NCBI RefSeq assembly: GCF_020639365.1
Contig: NZ_JAINUL010000001.1
Location: 1,186,558-1,250,557 of the forward strand
Reading direction: 5' to 3'
DNA from: Streptomyces flavotricini
GTDB lineage: Bacteria; Actinomycetota; Actinomycetes; Streptomycetales; Streptomycetaceae
DNA: 64,000 nt
Both the position numbers and the translations under genes were made by a program. Below are positions 32,417 through 41,124 of the stretch, one piece after another. Positions within the stretch are counted from its first letter, which is position 1. The number at the start of each line of letters is the position of its first letter. Below the pieces are notes generated by a model. The model was not told where the DNA came from. It saw only the letters and a program-made list of their open reading frames with translations, and searched no databases.

Positions 32417-34084
32417 TCAGCAGCGTCGGCGGTCCACCGTCACGGTGCCCTGGGCAGTGGACAGGGTGCGGTCGTAGCAGCCGCGCCCGGGCTCCGAGCC
32501 GTACAGCTGGTAGCGCTCGGAGCTGGTGCCGACGGCGTGCCGCTGCTCGCGCGGGACGTTCGCCGTGTAGCTCGCGTCGCCCGTGTACCGGTCGTCGAGG
32601 CGGGTCCGGTCCACGGTGCGGCCGCCGCGCAGGGTGCTCGTCTCGGCGCGGTCGCCGAGTGCGATGACGGTGCGCAGCCGGTCCCCGGTGCCGAGGGTCG
32701 TCTCGCCGTCCATCGTGTACGTGCGTGCGGTGCGGACGGTGGTGGAGCCTCGGGTGACGCTCTCCTCGTCGGTCCAGGTCGCGGTCAGGGCGTCCTGGTT
32801 CTCGCCCTCCGTCCAGCGGTGCGCGGAGGTGTTGCGCACGGCGCGGGTGACGGTGGTGGTGACCCGGCCGTGGGAGGTGTCGAGCCTGCCGGTGACGGTG
32901 AGCCGGTGGCCGCCCTCGGTGTCGAGGCGGTGCTGGGCGGCGGGCGTTCCGGGTGCGGCGGGCGTCCAGCGCGTGGAGTTGGCCGGTTCGCCCTCCTCGT
33001 GGCGGGTGAGGGAGCCGGTGACGACGGCCCGGCCCTCGTCCTGCCAGAGGAGCAGGTTCGTCGGGGTGCTCCAGCCGCTCTGCCCGGCCGGGACCCCGGC
33101 GACGGACACCTCGATCCGGTGCGGGCGGCCGTCGTTCAGGAGGGCGGCGTACGGGGTGAGGTCGTAGAGGACCGGCTGGACGTCGAAGGCGCGGGGCGCC
33201 GGGGTGACGTACCAGAGGAAGGGGTTCGACCAGCCGCCGGTCCACACGGTCGGGAAGGGTGCGGCGATGCCGGCGAGCTGTCCGTCGACGGAGATCCGGA
33301 CCTCGCGGTACGGGCCGTCGGCGGCCTTGCAGGAGTACGGGGCGGCGTCGGGGGTGGTCATGTACCAGTACTCCTCGCAGCCGCCGCCGGAGCCGGTGGC
33401 GTACACCTCGGCGAGGAGCCGCTCGGTGTTGCGCGGGGTGGTGACCGAGGGAGTGGTGAGCGGCAGGACGCGGTCGGGGGTGTCGGGGGCGGGGACGTGC
33501 CGGTCCCGGTCCGCGGCGTAGAAGGTGAGGGTGACCTTGACGTCGATGACGCCGGTGTAGGTGCCGTCGACGAAGTTGCCGATCAGCATCTCGACGGGCT
33601 GCGGCTTGCTCAGGGTGTCGCGGTAGCGGGTGACGTCCTTCTCGACGGACCAGGTGATGCCGTCGGGCGAGGGCTCGGGGGTGGAGGTGCGCAGGATTTC
33701 GACGCCGCCGAGGGAGAGGTGGCCGAGGCGGTCGTACTGGCGGCCCTTGACCTTGCCGTCGAGGCGCAGGACGACCTTGGCCCAGGTCCCGCCGCACGCG
33801 GCCGGGGGCGCGTAGTTCCCGACGTAAGGGGTGTAGTCGCGGAACTGGGCCTCGGCGACGGTCACCTCGCATGACCGGGTCGCGGGCCTGGCGACGGGCG
33901 GGGCAGCGGTGAGGGGGTCGTGCCAGTCGGTCCCGAACTCGGCGGGCGGCTCGGCGGCGGCGCCGTGTACCCCGCTCTCACGCCCGGTCGGGTCGGCGGC
34001 CGCCGCGGGTCCCGCGGCGCCGGCCAGGGTGCCCGCGGCGAGCGCGAGCGCGCCGAGCAGGCCCGTGATCCTGTGTCGTGTCAT
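32417..34084 (-). CDS. secreted peptide-N4-asparagine amidase A (PNGase A)-like protein
   Basis: A 555-residue exported protein. Signal peptide RHRITGLLGALALAAGTLAG...AAA, then a large beta-rich region. Features such as CEVTVAEAQFRDYTPYVGNYAPPAACGGTWAKVVLRLDGK, GGVEILRTSTPEP and GGWSNPFLWYVTPAPRAFD match the two-jelly-roll PNGase A family that removes N-glycans from proteins. Six cysteines occur in positions suited to disulfides. The ATG at 34084 is the natural start before the signal peptide. The neighbouring kinase has its own transcription unit. Activity is inferred from family only. Confidence 0.75.
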   Translation of the reverse strand: MTRHRITGLLGALALAAGTLAGAAGPAAAADPTGRESGVHGAAAEPPAEFGTDWHDPLTAAPPVARPATRSCEVTVAEAQFRDYTPYVGNYAPPAACGGTWAKVVLRLDGKVKGRQYDRLGHLSLGGVEILRTSTPEPSPDGITWSVEKDVTRYRDTLSKPQPVEMLIGNFVDGTYTGVIDVKVTLTFYAADRDRHVPAPDTPDRVLPLTTPSVTTPRNTERLLAEVYATGSGGGCEEYWYMTTPDAAPYSCKAADGPYREVRISVDGQLAGIAAPFPTVWTGGWSNPFLWYVTPAPRAFDVQPVLYDLTPYAALLNDGRPHRIEVSVAGVPAGQSGWSTPTNLLLWQDEGRAVVTGSLTRHEEGEPANSTRWTPAAPGTPAAQHRLDTEGGHRLTVTGRLDTSHGRVTTTVTRAVRNTSAHRWTEGENQDALTATWTDEESVTRGSTTVRTARTYTMDGETTLGTGDRLRTVIALGDRAETSTLRGGRTVDRTRLDDRYTGDASYTANVPREQRHAVGTSSERYQLYGSEPGRGCYDRTLSTAQGTVTVDRRRC

Positions 34085-34168
34085 GGCCCCGCAGTGAATC
34101 CCGCCCCACGGACCTGGCACCAGGGGCCCCGGCCCGCCCCTGGCCGAATCTCGCCCCTCGTGACCGCG

Positions 34169-34669
34169 TCAGGCGGTGGGGACGATGACCGTACCGTCGT
34201 CGTCCGCGTGGACGGTGTCCCCCGGGCGGAACGTCACTTCGCCGATGGTGACCGGCACGTCCACCGTGCCCGCGCCCGTCTTGCCGCTCTTGCGCGGGAC
34301 CGTGCCGAGCGCCTTGACGCCGAGGTCGAGTCCGCCGAGCGCCACGCTGTCGCGGACCGCTCCGTTGACGATCAGGCCGGCCCAGCCGTTGCGCTGCGCC
34401 GCTCCGGCGATGAGGTCTCCGGTGAGGGCCGTGCGCAGGGAGCCGCCGCCGTCCATGACGAGGACCGCGCCCCCGCCCGGCGTGTTGACCAGCGCGCGCA
34501 GCAGCGCGTTGTCCTCGTGGCAGCTGACCGTCCGCACCGGGCCGGCGAACAGGCGCCGCCCGCCGAACTGGCGGAACTGCGTGGTGCAGAGGGCCAGGGC
34601 CTCGCCGTGTTCGTCGTACAGGTCACTCGTGGGAACGGGGGTGACGGGACTGGCAGGGGTGACGTGCAT
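34169..34669 (-). CDS. RraA family protein (putative 4-hydroxy-4-methyl-2-oxoglutarate aldolase)
   Basis: A 166-residue RraA-fold protein. It has TSDLYDEHG at the N-terminus, GGSLRTALTGDLIAGAAQRNGWAGLIVNGAVRDSVAL in the middle (active-site GxxxA and R-D pair), and the C-terminal PGDTVHADDDGTVIVP, which in HMG/CHA aldolases binds divalent metal. In E. coli RraA inhibits RNase E; members with the R-D and D-D residues, as here, usually are aldolases. The ATG at 34669 starts at the fold; an upstream in-frame start adds 15 unconserved residues. Monocistronic. Confidence 0.88.
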   Translation of the reverse strand: MHVTPASPVTPVPTSDLYDEHGEALALCTTQFRQFGGRRLFAGPVRTVSCHEDNALLRALVNTPGGGAVLVMDGGGSLRTALTGDLIAGAAQRNGWAGLIVNGAVRDSVALGGLDLGVKALGTVPRKSGKTGAGTVDVPVTIGEVTFRPGDTVHADDDGTVIVPTA

Positions 34670-34754
34670 GGGTCTCGGGGCTCCTCGCAGCTCGTACTTC
34701 ACGCCGTGCGGCACGAGCCTGATCGGCGGCCCCGAAGGCGCTTGGACCTGCCTC

Positions 34755-35021
34755 TCAGTCCCGGGAGTTGCCGAAGAGGATGCGGTATCCGATGAGCAGG
34801 ACCAGCGAGCCCGCGATCGCGGAGCCCCAGGTGGCGGGGTCGTAGAAGTCGTGGCCGATCGGCTTGTCCAGGAACTTCGCGGAGAGCCAGCCGCCGATGA
34901 AGGCGCCGGCGATGCCGATGAGGGTGGTTCCGATCAGCCCGCCGGGGTCGCGGCCGGGCAGCAGGACCTTGGCTATGAAGCCGGCCAGCAGCCCCAGGAC
35001 GATCCAGCTGACGATCCCCAT
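34755..35021 (-). CDS. GlsB/YeaQ/YmgE-type small membrane protein
   Basis: An 88-residue protein with three hydrophobic segments (IVSWIVLGLLAGFIAKVLLPG, GLIGTTLIGIAGAFIGGWLSAKF, TWGSAIAGSLVLLIGYRIL), the transglycosylase-associated-protein pattern. Such proteins are small stress-responsive membrane proteins of unknown biochemistry. The G-rich turns (PGRDPGGLIGT) are diagnostic. A single gene between RraA and the DMT-like protein, 87 bp from the latter. Confidence 0.9.
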   Translation of the reverse strand: MGIVSWIVLGLLAGFIAKVLLPGRDPGGLIGTTLIGIAGAFIGGWLSAKFLDKPIGHDFYDPATWGSAIAGSLVLLIGYRILFGNSRD

Positions 35022-35108
35022 GGTCGTTCACTCCGCTTCGCTCGTACGTCGGTGTTCGCGTTCTCGTCAGGAAGGACGCGAACACCGGCGAAACGGTTCT
35101 CGGCCGTC

Positions 35109-36110
35109 TCAGGCCGGTACGCGGCTGACCGGGGCGGCGGCCGCCGGTCCGGGGGCGGGTGCCGATGCGGACGCGGGTGCGGCCGCGAGTGCGGGCACTG
35201 TCGCGGGCACGATCGAGGGCAGGGGCGCGGACACCGGTACGGGCGCGGACACCGGTACGGATGCGGCGGCCGGCGCCGGCGCGGGTTCCGCGCCGGGCGC
35301 CGTCCGCGTCAGCAGCAGCACCCCGCGCGCCGCCGCGAGCGCGCCGGCCACGGCGAGCAGGAGACCCACCGCGCCGCCCTGGAGGCGCTCGCCGAGCAGG
35401 ATCATGCCGATGGCGGCCGCGGCCAGCGGGTTGGCCAGGTTCACCACGGCGAGCGGCGCCCCGAGCCCGCCCCGGTAGGCCCGCTGCGACAGGAGCATCC
35501 CGCCGACCGCGAACACCACCACGAGCAGGCCGACGGCCACCACCCGCACGCTGAGCAGGGCCCCGCCGCGGCCGCCCGCGACGGCCACCGTCTGGGTCAG
35601 CGCGGAGGCCACGGCGGAGGCCAGCCCGGAGGCCGTCGCGTGCCGCAGCCCCGAGCGCACGTCCCTCCGTACGGTCAGCAGCGTGATCGCGGCGATGGTG
35701 GCCCCGGACACGGCGAGGGCTTCGGCCAGGGTGAGCGTGTCGTCGGGGGCCGGCCCGGAGGCCGGGAGCAGCAGCAGCCCGAGCCCGGCGACGGTGGCCA
35801 GGGTGCCCCGCCACTCGGTGGCCGCGACCCGGCGGCCGGCGCCGTGCGCCCCCAGCGGGACGGCGGCGACGAGGGTGAGCGCGCCGAGCGGCTGGACCAG
35901 GGTGAGCGGGCCGTAGCGCAGGGCGGCCGCGTGCAGCAGCGCGGCCCCGGCGTTCAGCCCGGCCGACCACCACCAGGCCCCGTTGCCGAGCAGGGCTCCG
36001 GCGCTGCGGGCCACGGCGGCGCGGGCGAGCCGCTCCTGGGCCACGGCGGCGGCCGCGTACGCGACGGCGGAGGCGAGGCAGAGCAGGACGGCGAGGAGGG
36101 TGGCGTTCAC
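35109..36110 (-). CDS. DMT-superfamily (EamA/DUF6-like) membrane protein with a low-complexity tail
   Basis: A 333-residue membrane protein with about nine to ten hydrophobic segments; YGPLTLVQPLGALTLVAAVPL and RGGLGAPLAVVNLANPLAAAAIGMILLGERL are the repeated halves of a DMT-type permease. The last 60 residues are an unusual low-complexity tail rich in Ala, Pro, Val and Ser (APAPAAASVPVSAPVPVSAP...). The GTG at 36110 overlaps the PAP2 stop by 4 bases, so the two genes are translationally coupled. Substrate unknown; magnesium or metabolite transport are possibilities. Confidence 0.82.
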   Translation of the reverse strand: MNATLLAVLLCLASAVAYAAAAVAQERLARAAVARSAGALLGNGAWWWSAGLNAGAALLHAAALRYGPLTLVQPLGALTLVAAVPLGAHGAGRRVAATEWRGTLATVAGLGLLLLPASGPAPDDTLTLAEALAVSGATIAAITLLTVRRDVRSGLRHATASGLASAVASALTQTVAVAGGRGGALLSVRVVAVGLLVVVFAVGGMLLSQRAYRGGLGAPLAVVNLANPLAAAAIGMILLGERLQGGAVGLLLAVAGALAAARGVLLLTRTAPGAEPAPAPAAASVPVSAPVPVSAPLPSIVPATVPALAAAPASASAPAPGPAAAAPVSRVPA

Positions 36111-36949
36111 CGGCCGGCCCCCACGGCCCCGGCCGGGGCCTCCCGCACCGCGGGGGCCGCAGCCCGCCCACCGTGCTGCGGGCGCGGCAGGTGCCGTACG
36201 ACGGGCAGCGAACCGGCGCGGACCCGCGGGCGCGGCACCACCAGCAGGGCCCCGCCGAGGAGCACGGTGGCCACGATCGCGTCGAGCCAGTAGTGGTTGG
36301 CGGTGCCGACGACCACGAGCAGCGTCACCAGCGGGTGCAGCAGCCACAGCACCCGCCAGCGGGACCGGGTGGCGGCGATCATGCCGAGCGCCAGCATCAG
36401 CGCCCATCCGAAGTGCAGCGAGGGCATGGCGGCGAACTGGTTGGCCATGGTGTCGGTGGCGGGCGCGGCCCGGTAGACCGAGGGCCCGTAGACCTGCGCG
36501 GTGTCCACGAGGTGCGCGGCGCCGAGCATGCGCGGCGGCGCGAGCGGGAAGGCGAGGTGCAGCGCGAGGGCGGCGCCGGTCAGGACGGCGAGCACGCGCC
36601 GGGCCCAGAGGTAATGGCCGGGCCTGCGCACGTACAGCCAGATCAGGAAGAGCACGGTCGCCGGGAAGTGCACGGCCGCGTAGTAGGTGTTCGCCGTGTG
36701 CACGAGGGCGTCCCCGTGCAGGAGCAGCCGCTGGATCGCGCCCTCGCCCGGCAGGTGCAGGGTGCGCTCGGCGTCCCAGATCCGGCCGGCGTTGCGGAAC
36801 GCCTCTTCGGTGCGGTCGGTGGAGAGCATCCGGCCGGTCTTGTAGACGGCGAACAGGCCCGCGACGAGCAGCAGCTCGCGTATGAGTCGGCGCCTCGGAC
36901 TCGCTGCCGGGCCGTCGGCCGGCCCTGCGGGTGTGGTGTGGGAGCTCAT
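36107..36949 (-). CDS. PAP2-superfamily membrane phosphatase
   Basis: A 280-residue membrane protein with about six TM helices. The PAP2 signature is degenerate: RPG...CxxxPSLH-type MPSLHFGWALMLALG (about 190-204, His as acid) and NHYWLDAIVATVLLG (about 230-244, nucleophilic His) are clear. This arrangement is shared with inositol-phosphorylceramide-synthase-like and phosphatidic acid phosphatase relatives, so a lipid-phosphate substrate is likely. The ATG at 36949 is preceded by GGGGGAAA. The gene is divergent from a TetR regulator across a phased palindrome array and starts the two-gene operon with the DMT-like protein. Confidence 0.85.
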   Translation of the reverse strand: MSSHTTPAGPADGPAASPRRRLIRELLLVAGLFAVYKTGRMLSTDRTEEAFRNAGRIWDAERTLHLPGEGAIQRLLLHGDALVHTANTYYAAVHFPATVLFLIWLYVRRPGHYLWARRVLAVLTGAALALHLAFPLAPPRMLGAAHLVDTAQVYGPSVYRAAPATDTMANQFAAMPSLHFGWALMLALGMIAATRSRWRVLWLLHPLVTLLVVVGTANHYWLDAIVATVLLGGALLVVPRPRVRAGSLPVVRHLPRPQHGGRAAAPAVREAPAGAVGAGR

Positions 36950-36994
36950 TTCCCCCGCTTCCTTTTCTCTGTGCTCGCGCGCCGCCTGTACGCG

Positions 36995-37055
36995 GACATC
37001 GACACGCCAGTGTATCGATACATTCGCGTATCGATACGCAGGTGTACCGATACGC
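36995..37055. promoter_or_regulatory. phased palindrome array (TATCGATA motif) between PAP2 and TetR genes
   Basis: TGTATCGATACA (37011-37022, perfect 12-bp palindrome), GCGTATCGATACGC (37026-37039, perfect 14-bp palindrome), then GTACCGATAC (37044-37053), plus a weaker ATCGA centre at 37000. The centres fall at 37000.5, 37016.5, 37032.5 and 37048.5, exactly 16 bp apart. This is the expected form of a cooperative TetR operator array controlling both divergent genes. Confidence 0.8.
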
Positions 37056-37120
37056 TCGCGTTCCCGTACACTTTCCCCAGGAACCATCACCTGCGGAGCC
37101 CCCGAGGAGAGCCGCTCACC

Positions 37121-37774
37121 ATGACGTCGACGCCGCCTGCCGCGCGCCGCTCCAAGATCACCCCGGAACGGGTGCAGGAGTTCTACGACGCCGTCCTGGA
37201 GCAGCTGCGTGAGCACGGGTACGAGGCGCTGACCATGGAAGGCGTCGCCGCCCGGGCCTGCTGCGGGAAGTCGACCCTCTACCGGCAGTGGAAGACCAAG
37301 CCCCAGCTCGTCGCGGCGGCGCTGCGCGCGCACCGGCAGGGCACCCTGGCCGGGGTGGACACCGGGACGCTCGCCGGCGACCTGCGCGAGGCGGCCCGGA
37401 TCGCGGCCGGCAACTCGGGGCGCGACACCCGGCTCACGCAGGCGCTCGGGCACGCGGTGCTGAGCGACGAGGAGCTGCAGGCGGCGCTGCGCGAGGCGCT
37501 GGTCGAGCCGGAGCTGGCCGCGTTCGACGCGATGGTGGCGCGGGCCGTGGCCCGCGGCGAGATCGCGGAGGACCATCCGGCCACGGAGTTCCTGCCGGCG
37601 CAGCTGATGGGCGTCATGCGCATCCGGCCGGTGCTGGAGGGGCGGTACGCCGACGCCGACTACCTGGTGCGGTTCGTCGACGCGGCCCTGCTCCCCGCTC
37701 TGGGCCTGGTACCCGTACGCGTACCCGCCCCGGCCGACCCGGACCCGGACCCGCACCGGGCCGAGACCCCCTGA
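37121..37774 (+). CDS. TetR-family transcriptional regulator
   Basis: A 217-residue regulator. The N-terminal helix-turn-helix (about residues 18-62, VQEFYDAVLEQLREHGYEAL TMEGVAARACCGKSTLYRQW) is standard, with the recognition helix around GKSTLYRQW. The C-terminal ligand-binding domain has the TetR_C pattern (TRLTQALGHAVLSDEELQAALREALVEPELAAF). ATG at 37121 with GAGGAGA upstream. Divergent from PAP2; the palindrome array between them is its probable operator. The ligand is unknown; lipid-like molecules are plausible because PAP2 is the neighbour. Confidence 0.93.
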   Translation: MTSTPPAARRSKITPERVQEFYDAVLEQLREHGYEALTMEGVAARACCGKSTLYRQWKTKPQLVAAALRAHRQGTLAGVDTGTLAGDLREAARIAAGNSGRDTRLTQALGHAVLSDEELQAALREALVEPELAAFDAMVARAVARGEIAEDHPATEFLPAQLMGVMRIRPVLEGRYADADYLVRFVDAALLPALGLVPVRVPAPADPDPDPHRAETP

Positions 37775-37860
37775 ACCGGTGGGCCGCCGTCACCGATGAC
37801 CGGACGGCGACCCGCCCGCGCTGCCTCGTGGGGACGGCGGCAGCGCGCCACCCGGACGGG

Positions 37861-37894
37861 GCGGTGGTCACTCACTCGAGGGAGTGACCACCGC
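37861..37894. terminator. bidirectional hairpin between TetR and TerD genes
   Basis: Perfect 13-bp arms (GCGGTGGTCACTC and GAGTGACCACCGC) around an 8-base loop. It lies 87 bp after the TetR stop and 112 bp beyond the convergent TerD-like stop, serving either or both. Confidence 0.7.
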
Positions 37895-38005
37895 CCGGTC
37901 TGTGCGGCCTCACCTGCGGCGCTCGCCTCAGGCCTTCACCTCGGGCCCGCACCTCGGACTCCCGCCTCGGGCCCTCACTTCACGGTCCTGCACCAGAGCT
38001 CCGCT

Positions 38006-38560
38006 TCAGGAGCGCGGTGCGCCCATGGCCCGGGCGAACTCCTCCGGGTCCGCGTCGAAGCCCCGTACTGCGGCGTCCAGCGACCAGACCCCCGAACCGT
38101 CCCGCGTGAACTCCGCGATCGTGGCCGCCGTGGCGGCCGGGACCCCCGCGAAGTCGCTCACCGCGAGGTCGGCGTAGCCCTCCCGGATCCGCACCCCCGT
38201 ACCGCCTATGGCCGCGAAGGTCTTCGTACGGGCGCCCCGCTGCCCGGTGTCCTGGATGACCACGCCGACCACCACCCGCCCCAACGCGGGTGCCATCCGG
38301 TCCAGTTCGACGGTCATCACCTCGTCGAAGCCGAAGCCCTGACCGGTGTGGCTGTCGCGGTTCAAGGTGATGGTGCCGTCGGGAGAGCGGCTGCCGAAGT
38401 GCACCAGGTGGACGGGCTCCCCGTGGGGGTCCGCGGCGCCGTACACCGCCGCGATGATGTCCAGGTCGTGGGCGGGCGTGCCCGCGGGGCTCGGATCCCA
38501 CCGCAGCGCGATCTCCACCTTGGCCAGGCTCTTGCGTACTCCGCTCGTCGAAGTGCTCAC
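38006..38560 (-). CDS. TerD-family stress protein
   Basis: A 184-residue protein of the TerD/CABP1 family. It has LAKVEIALRWDPSP at the N-terminus, DLDIIAAVYG, VHFGSRSPDGTITLNRDSHTGQG and DEVMTVELDRM, which match the GLGWD..., DLDASA, SPDGS...HTGDNLTGEGEGDDE... motifs; several acidic calcium-binding residues are retained. TerD proteins bind Ca2+ and act in tellurite, phage and chemical stress responses. It lies 112 bp downstream of the vWA gene on the same strand, so it may belong to that operon or be independently expressed. ATG at 38560. Confidence 0.88.
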   Translation of the reverse strand: MSTSTSGVRKSLAKVEIALRWDPSPAGTPAHDLDIIAAVYGAADPHGEPVHLVHFGSRSPDGTITLNRDSHTGQGFGFDEVMTVELDRMAPALGRVVVGVVIQDTGQRGARTKTFAAIGGTGVRIREGYADLAVSDFAGVPAATAATIAEFTRDGSGVWSLDAAVRGFDADPEEFARAMGAPRS

Positions 38561-38672
38561 CGAACTCCCCCTCCGCTTGCCGGGTGTTGCCCGCCCATGC
38601 TGTCACGCGGCGGCCCGTTCGGCCCGGACGAGCGTACGTTCCCGGCCACTTGAGCCGGATACCGTCCGCCCC

Positions 38673-39908
38673 TCAGGCCCCGGGCAGGACGCGTACGGTC
38701 TCCACCCAGTCCGGCGGCCGCGGCGCCTCGGCCCCGATCAGCGCGGCGATCAGCCGGCAGGAGGGGGTCTCGTCCGGCCACGGCGTGTACCCGTCGGTCA
38801 GGACGACGACGATGTTCGGCCGGTCCGGCGCCGCCAGCGCGGCGCGGATGCCGACGCGCATGTCGGTGCCGCCGCCCCCGGCCAGGGTCACCTGCTCGGT
38901 GCTCGTCACCCGGGACACGGTGTGCACGTCCGCGTCACAGGCCAGGACGGCGACCCGGTTGCCGCGCACCCCCACCTCCCGCAGCACGCCGGTGACCTCG
39001 CCGAGCGCGGCGGCGATCGCGTCCTCGCCCATCGACCCCGAGGTGTCGACGACGATCGCGACCCGCGGCAGCGGCCGGCGCAGGCTCGGCAGCACCACGC
39101 GGCCGCCGAGCGCCGCAGTGCGCCGCGAGGGGCGGCGGTAGGTGTAGTCCACGGCCCCGCCCGCCCAGGCGGCGGCCTCCCGTACCGCCCCGGACAGTGC
39201 GCGGCGCCAGTCGACGGTGGGCTCCAGCAGCTCCTGCGCCCACCGCTGCCAGCCGCCCGGGAGCCTGCCCCGGGCCTTCTGGTGGGCGCGCATGGCCTGG
39301 GCGGTCTGCCGGCGCAGCGCCTCCGCCTCGACCGCGCCGATCCTGGCGGGACCCGCGGCCTCGCCCAGCTCCCAGGGCATCGCGGTGCCGTGGGCGCCCG
39401 AGCCGCAGTCCGGTGCGCGCGGCGGGGTGGCGGGGATCGCGGACAGGTACGTCTCGAACATCCCGCCGGCGGCGAGGCCGAACAGCCGGGGCTCCATCCG
39501 CCCCTCGGGCAGCGCCAGCCCGTCGGCGATCAGGTCGTCGTTGATCTCGCAGTCCTGGGCGATGTTGACGCGGCGGTGGTCGCGCTGGTCGGCGGCCGGC
39601 AGCCGGTCGGCGCGGGCGTGGTGGTCGCGCAGCAGGTGGGCCACCTCGTGGATCCACACCCCGGCCAGTTCCGCGACCGGCGTCGCGTCGACGAAGGCGG
39701 GCGAGACGTAGCAGCGCCAGTGCCGGTCCACGCCCATCGTCGGAACCCCGGCCGAGGGAACCACCGTGAGCGCGTACAGGGCGGAGGCGAGGTACGGCCG
39801 GGCCTCGGCCGCCTTGTACCGGGCGGCCAGCAGCTTCGCCCGGTCCAGGCGGACCCCCGCGGGGGCTCCGTCCTCGGGCGCGCCGCGCGTCGGGCCGTCG
39901 ATGGGCAC
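38673..39908 (-). CDS. metallopeptidase-like (HExxH) / von Willebrand factor A domain protein
   Basis: A 411-residue DUF2201-type protein. The N-terminal half has a zinc-metallopeptidase motif, IHEVAHLLRDHH, with HEVAH at residues 87-91 and later DCEINDD. The C-terminal half is a vWA fold with an intact MIDAS: DTSGS at 288-292, Thr348 in GGGGTDMR and Asp372 in VVLTDG. The two halves are typical of MoxR-partner proteins in which AAA+ remodelling acts on the vWA. Start is GTG at 39908 (GGGGGAGC in front), 13 bp after the MoxR stop; so co-transcribed. Last gene of the LRR-Ank-MoxR-vWA unit, with TerD following. Confidence 0.88.
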   Translation of the reverse strand: MPIDGPTRGAPEDGAPAGVRLDRAKLLAARYKAAEARPYLASALYALTVVPSAGVPTMGVDRHWRCYVSPAFVDATPVAELAGVWIHEVAHLLRDHHARADRLPAADQRDHRRVNIAQDCEINDDLIADGLALPEGRMEPRLFGLAAGGMFETYLSAIPATPPRAPDCGSGAHGTAMPWELGEAAGPARIGAVEAEALRRQTAQAMRAHQKARGRLPGGWQRWAQELLEPTVDWRRALSGAVREAAAWAGGAVDYTYRRPSRRTAALGGRVVLPSLRRPLPRVAIVVDTSGSMGEDAIAAALGEVTGVLREVGVRGNRVAVLACDADVHTVSRVTSTEQVTLAGGGGTDMRVGIRAALAAPDRPNIVVVLTDGYTPWPDETPSCRLIAALIGAEAPRPPDWVETVRVLPGA

Positions 39909-39921
39909 GCTCCCCCGCCCG

Positions 39922-41124
39922 TCAGCCGCCGCCCGGCAGGGCGCCCGAGAGCTGGAGCAGTTCCACGAACGCGTCGATCCCGGCGGGCACCGGCCAGTCC
40001 AGGTCGCGCATGGCGGCCAGGTCGGTGGCCGCACGCGCCGCCACGTCGGGCACGCCCGCGTCGACCGCCTTGGCGAGGACCGCCCAGCCGGCCTCCCAGC
40101 GCGGCCGGGTGAGCTCGCCCTGGACGGCGGCGACCACGGCGATGAGGAAGGCCAGCTGCCGGTCGCCGCGTTCGGGCAGGGCGAAGGCGTCCGGGTCGGC
40201 GAGGACCCGGTCCGGATCGGGCAGGTCGAGGTGTTCCAGGTACGAGAGCAGCTCGATCCCGGCCGCGTCCCCGACGGCCCCGGTGAGCGCGGCGGCCAGC
40301 GCCTCCCGGCCGGCGCCGGCCGCGTACCCGGTGGCCAGCAGGCGCAGCGCCATCTCCCACGTGCGCGGGGAGGGCCAGGCACGGCCGCGGCCCTCGGCCT
40401 CGTTCGGCATGTGGTGGACCAGGCCGGGCCGGGCGGTCAGGAAGCCGGAGATCACGCCGCGGGCGCGGGCGACGGCACCGGAGGCGCGGGCGGGGTCGAC
40501 GGCCGGGATGGCCGCCTCGGGCCAGGTGCCGGCGAGGCCGCGGGCCACGGTGCGCGGGTCGTGGGTCCAGTCGAGGTGGACGAAGCGGTTGGCCAGCGGC
40601 GGGCTGAGGTGCCAGCCGTCGGCCGCACTGGAGGGCGGATTGGCCGCGGCGACGATCCGTACGGACTCGGGCAGGACGAGGCTGCCGATGCGGCGCTCCA
40701 GGACCACGCGCAGCAGGGCCGCCTGCACGGCGGGCGGGGCGGAGGACAGCTCGTCGAAGAACAGCAGTCCGTGGCCGGTGCGAGCGAGGCGGACCGCCCA
40801 GTCCGGCGGGGCCATGGGCACGCCGGTGGTCGCCGGGTCGTCCCCGACGATGGGCAGCCCGGCGAAGTCGGAGGGCTCGTGGACGCTGGCGATGACGGTC
40901 TCCAGCCCGACACCGAGGGCGGTGGCGAGCTGTTGCATGCCGGCGGACTTGCCGATGCCCGGCTCGCCCCACAGCAGGACGGGCTGATTGGCCGTCACGG
41001 CCAGGGCCAGTGCTTCGAGTTGGGGGTTGGTCCCGGGTTCGGTGCGGGCGGCGCGGAGCCGGGCGCCCAGGGCGTCGGCGGCCGCCAGGGCCCGCGGCGG
41101 CTGCGGCTGCGGCTCGGTACTCAT
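39922..41124 (-). CDS. MoxR-type AAA+ ATPase
   Basis: A 400-residue ATPase. Walker A GEPGIGKS (53-60), Walker B LFFDE (121-125), sensor-1 Asn in AAANPPS (about 162), and the arginine finger R180 in ANRFVH. The motif SVHEPSDFAGLPIV after Walker A and the C-terminal lid helices identify the MoxR family, which remodels or assembles vWA-domain partners using ATP. Overlaps the ankyrin gene by 4 bases (ATGA) and precedes the vWA gene. ATG at 41124. No sign of degradation. Confidence 0.93.
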   Translation of the reverse strand: MSTEPQPQPPRALAAADALGARLRAARTEPGTNPQLEALALAVTANQPVLLWGEPGIGKSAGMQQLATALGVGLETVIASVHEPSDFAGLPIVGDDPATTGVPMAPPDWAVRLARTGHGLLFFDELSSAPPAVQAALLRVVLERRIGSLVLPESVRIVAAANPPSSAADGWHLSPPLANRFVHLDWTHDPRTVARGLAGTWPEAAIPAVDPARASGAVARARGVISGFLTARPGLVHHMPNEAEGRGRAWPSPRTWEMALRLLATGYAAGAGREALAAALTGAVGDAAGIELLSYLEHLDLPDPDRVLADPDAFALPERGDRQLAFLIAVVAAVQGELTRPRWEAGWAVLAKAVDAGVPDVAARAATDLAAMRDLDWPVPAGIDAFVELLQLSGALPGGG

